From Ulva prolifera (lineage: Eukaryota; Chlorophyta; Ulvophyceae; Ulvales; Ulvaceae), in the NCBI GenBank assembly GCA_023078555.1, contig CM041203.1:3577981-3641980 (forward strand): a stretch of 64,000 bases of DNA. The letters run 5' to 3'. The first letter of the stretch is position 1. Every line of letters begins with the position of its first letter. Shown in pieces: positions 62,821-64,000 of the stretch. A program made the position numbers and the translations under genes. The notes under the pieces were generated by a model that made no database searches, was not told the origin of the DNA, and saw only the letters and a list, made by a program, of their open reading frames with translations.

Positions 62821-64000
62821 CCTGCCTGCGGTCAGGTCGTTGGAGCAAAGTCATGTGCGCCGCCTCACCGCAAATAAATGAGTGCGAAGTTATTTGAGCC
62901 ATGTAATAATCTGGTGCAGCGGGCAATGGGAGCCAGCCGTGTTCCACATGCAGCGGTGATCGTGCTGACATCAGCTGAGCACGGTGGCTGGCCTGTGTAT
63001 GTGATGATGTCGAACACAAGTGAAGTTCCCACGCACAATTAAAGCTCCGGTGAAACGACCACATTTGCTAAGCACGACGATTGTTTTGCAATTCAGCGGA
63101 TACATTCGTCGCTGGTGCGAGGCCCGGCGGTATCAGGCGCACCTTCGTCGACACCCGCAAATAGCTCGAACGCCAAGGCATGCCTTCTGTGCCCGCCCAG
63201 GTTGTCTGCAACAGCACTTGAGTTCTGCCATGTTTCCATGTCAAGTGGTCACCGTGAGATAGTTCTGGACGAGTGTGGGAGTCCAGGACGACTTGAATTG
63301 TCGCATTCATGGACCTCACTGCCCCACCGTTCTTGCTTGCTGCGGCGGTAGCGACCTGCAAATATGACATTGTGACTTCAAAACTGATTGTATATCATGC
63401 CAGTTGCTCTGCAGACCGCATGTGCAGTCGCCTCTGCGCAACGCTGGCGCGGGGAATATTGCCCGGTCGCTGTCGGCATTGCACGCAGTCACATAGTGGA
63501 CGACGAAAGCTTGCTTCAACCGTCAGCAAACAAAAATAAGCTCAACACACCGTTATGTACGCAGGTGCCTGCGCCATTACACTTCCCAACTGCAGAAATG
63601 CGCAGGCGATCAGCCATGCGCAAAACACGTTGCTCCCGAGCATGGCCTATCACAGATGTCCCAGAGAAACGCTAGAGCATAAGGAGATACTACGTGATGC
63701 GTGACAGAAGTGAACGGCGCGCCGTACACAGGCTTTGGGCGCACAGCACACAGGCAATACCCAGCTACGTGTAGGACGCAGACTGGGCAGTTATTCCCTA
63801 CGAGAACTATTTGGCTCCAAAACCAGTCCGATGCAAAGAGCAGTTGTACGACGTGAAATTTCCCAGTCGAGCATGTATGCGCATTGGCGGTTTTTCCTGT
63901 TCTCGCGTCGTGCCAAGGCACCGCGGCCGTTCTGGGCATCGCACCGGCATGCACAGTGGCATGCGGTGTGGAGGAACCGCTCCCGACAGCGTTGTGGCAC
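62821..64000. other. Possible 5' exons of the membrane-protein gene; otherwise unassigned
   Basis: On the minus strand, 63020-62930 reads VFDIITYTGQPPCSADVST and 63340-63110 reads VRSMNATIQVVLDSHTRPEL and LLQTTWAGTEGMPWRSSYL. Both could be upstream exons of the gene ending at 59723, but the splice sites were not resolved. Nothing is supported from about 63400 to the window end. Confidence 0.35.

Overview
This window is nuclear DNA from a eukaryote, most likely a chlorophyte green alga (possibly trebouxiophyte-like; the class is an inference). The genes are broken by many short introns with GT donors and TGCAG-type acceptors. A nucleus-encoded plastid ribosomal protein carries a transit peptide, and two further proteins look plastid-targeted. 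The tRNA gene has a canonical eukaryotic intron and a pol III terminator. There is no operon structure and no bacterial-type spacing. Base composition is close to balanced, and low-complexity tracts are common: two very long CA/TG runs and several poly-C runs.

Layout. 1-5097 (+): 3' part of the anaphase-promoting complex subunit APC1. 5351-5439 (+): intron-containing tRNA-Thr(AGU). 5447-17390: a gene-poor, repeat-rich stretch holding diverged repeat families, an inverted pair of strand-asymmetric repeats, a 228-bp CA run and a decayed Ty1/copia retrotransposon. 17391-18890 (-): a putative plastid coiled-coil membrane protein. 19789-32839 (+): a complete TOR kinase gene spanning 13 kb. 32840-37535: mostly unassigned, with a U1-type zinc-finger ORF (-), a 189-bp TG run and a LINE reverse-transcriptase relic. 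38008-about 42420 (-): an E(z)/EZH histone H3K27 methyltransferase. 43607-44560 (+): plastid ribosomal protein L15. 45084-53128 (-): 5-oxoprolinase. 54032-56256 (-): a nucleolar-type G-patch protein. 56773-58834 (+): a rhodanese-like, probably plastid, protein. 59723-about 62820 (-): an unrecognised single-pass membrane protein.

The genes are unrelated housekeeping and regulatory functions: cell cycle (APC1), growth signalling (TOR), Polycomb silencing (E(z)), plastid translation (L15), glutathione turnover (5-oxoprolinase) and ribosome or RNA biology (G-patch). They do not form one pathway.

I found no convincing new multi-gene system. The points most worth a second look are: an E(z) SET domain whose normally near-invariant NHS..PN motif reads NHQVDTN; a long near-perfect hairpin between the 5-oxoprolinase and G-patch genes; a three-copy dispersed repeat and an inverted C/A-rich repeat pair in the gene-poor stretch; and a membrane protein of unknown family. 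Exon boundaries are given only where I could read them directly. Multi-exon genes are therefore listed as spans from first to last recognised coding base.
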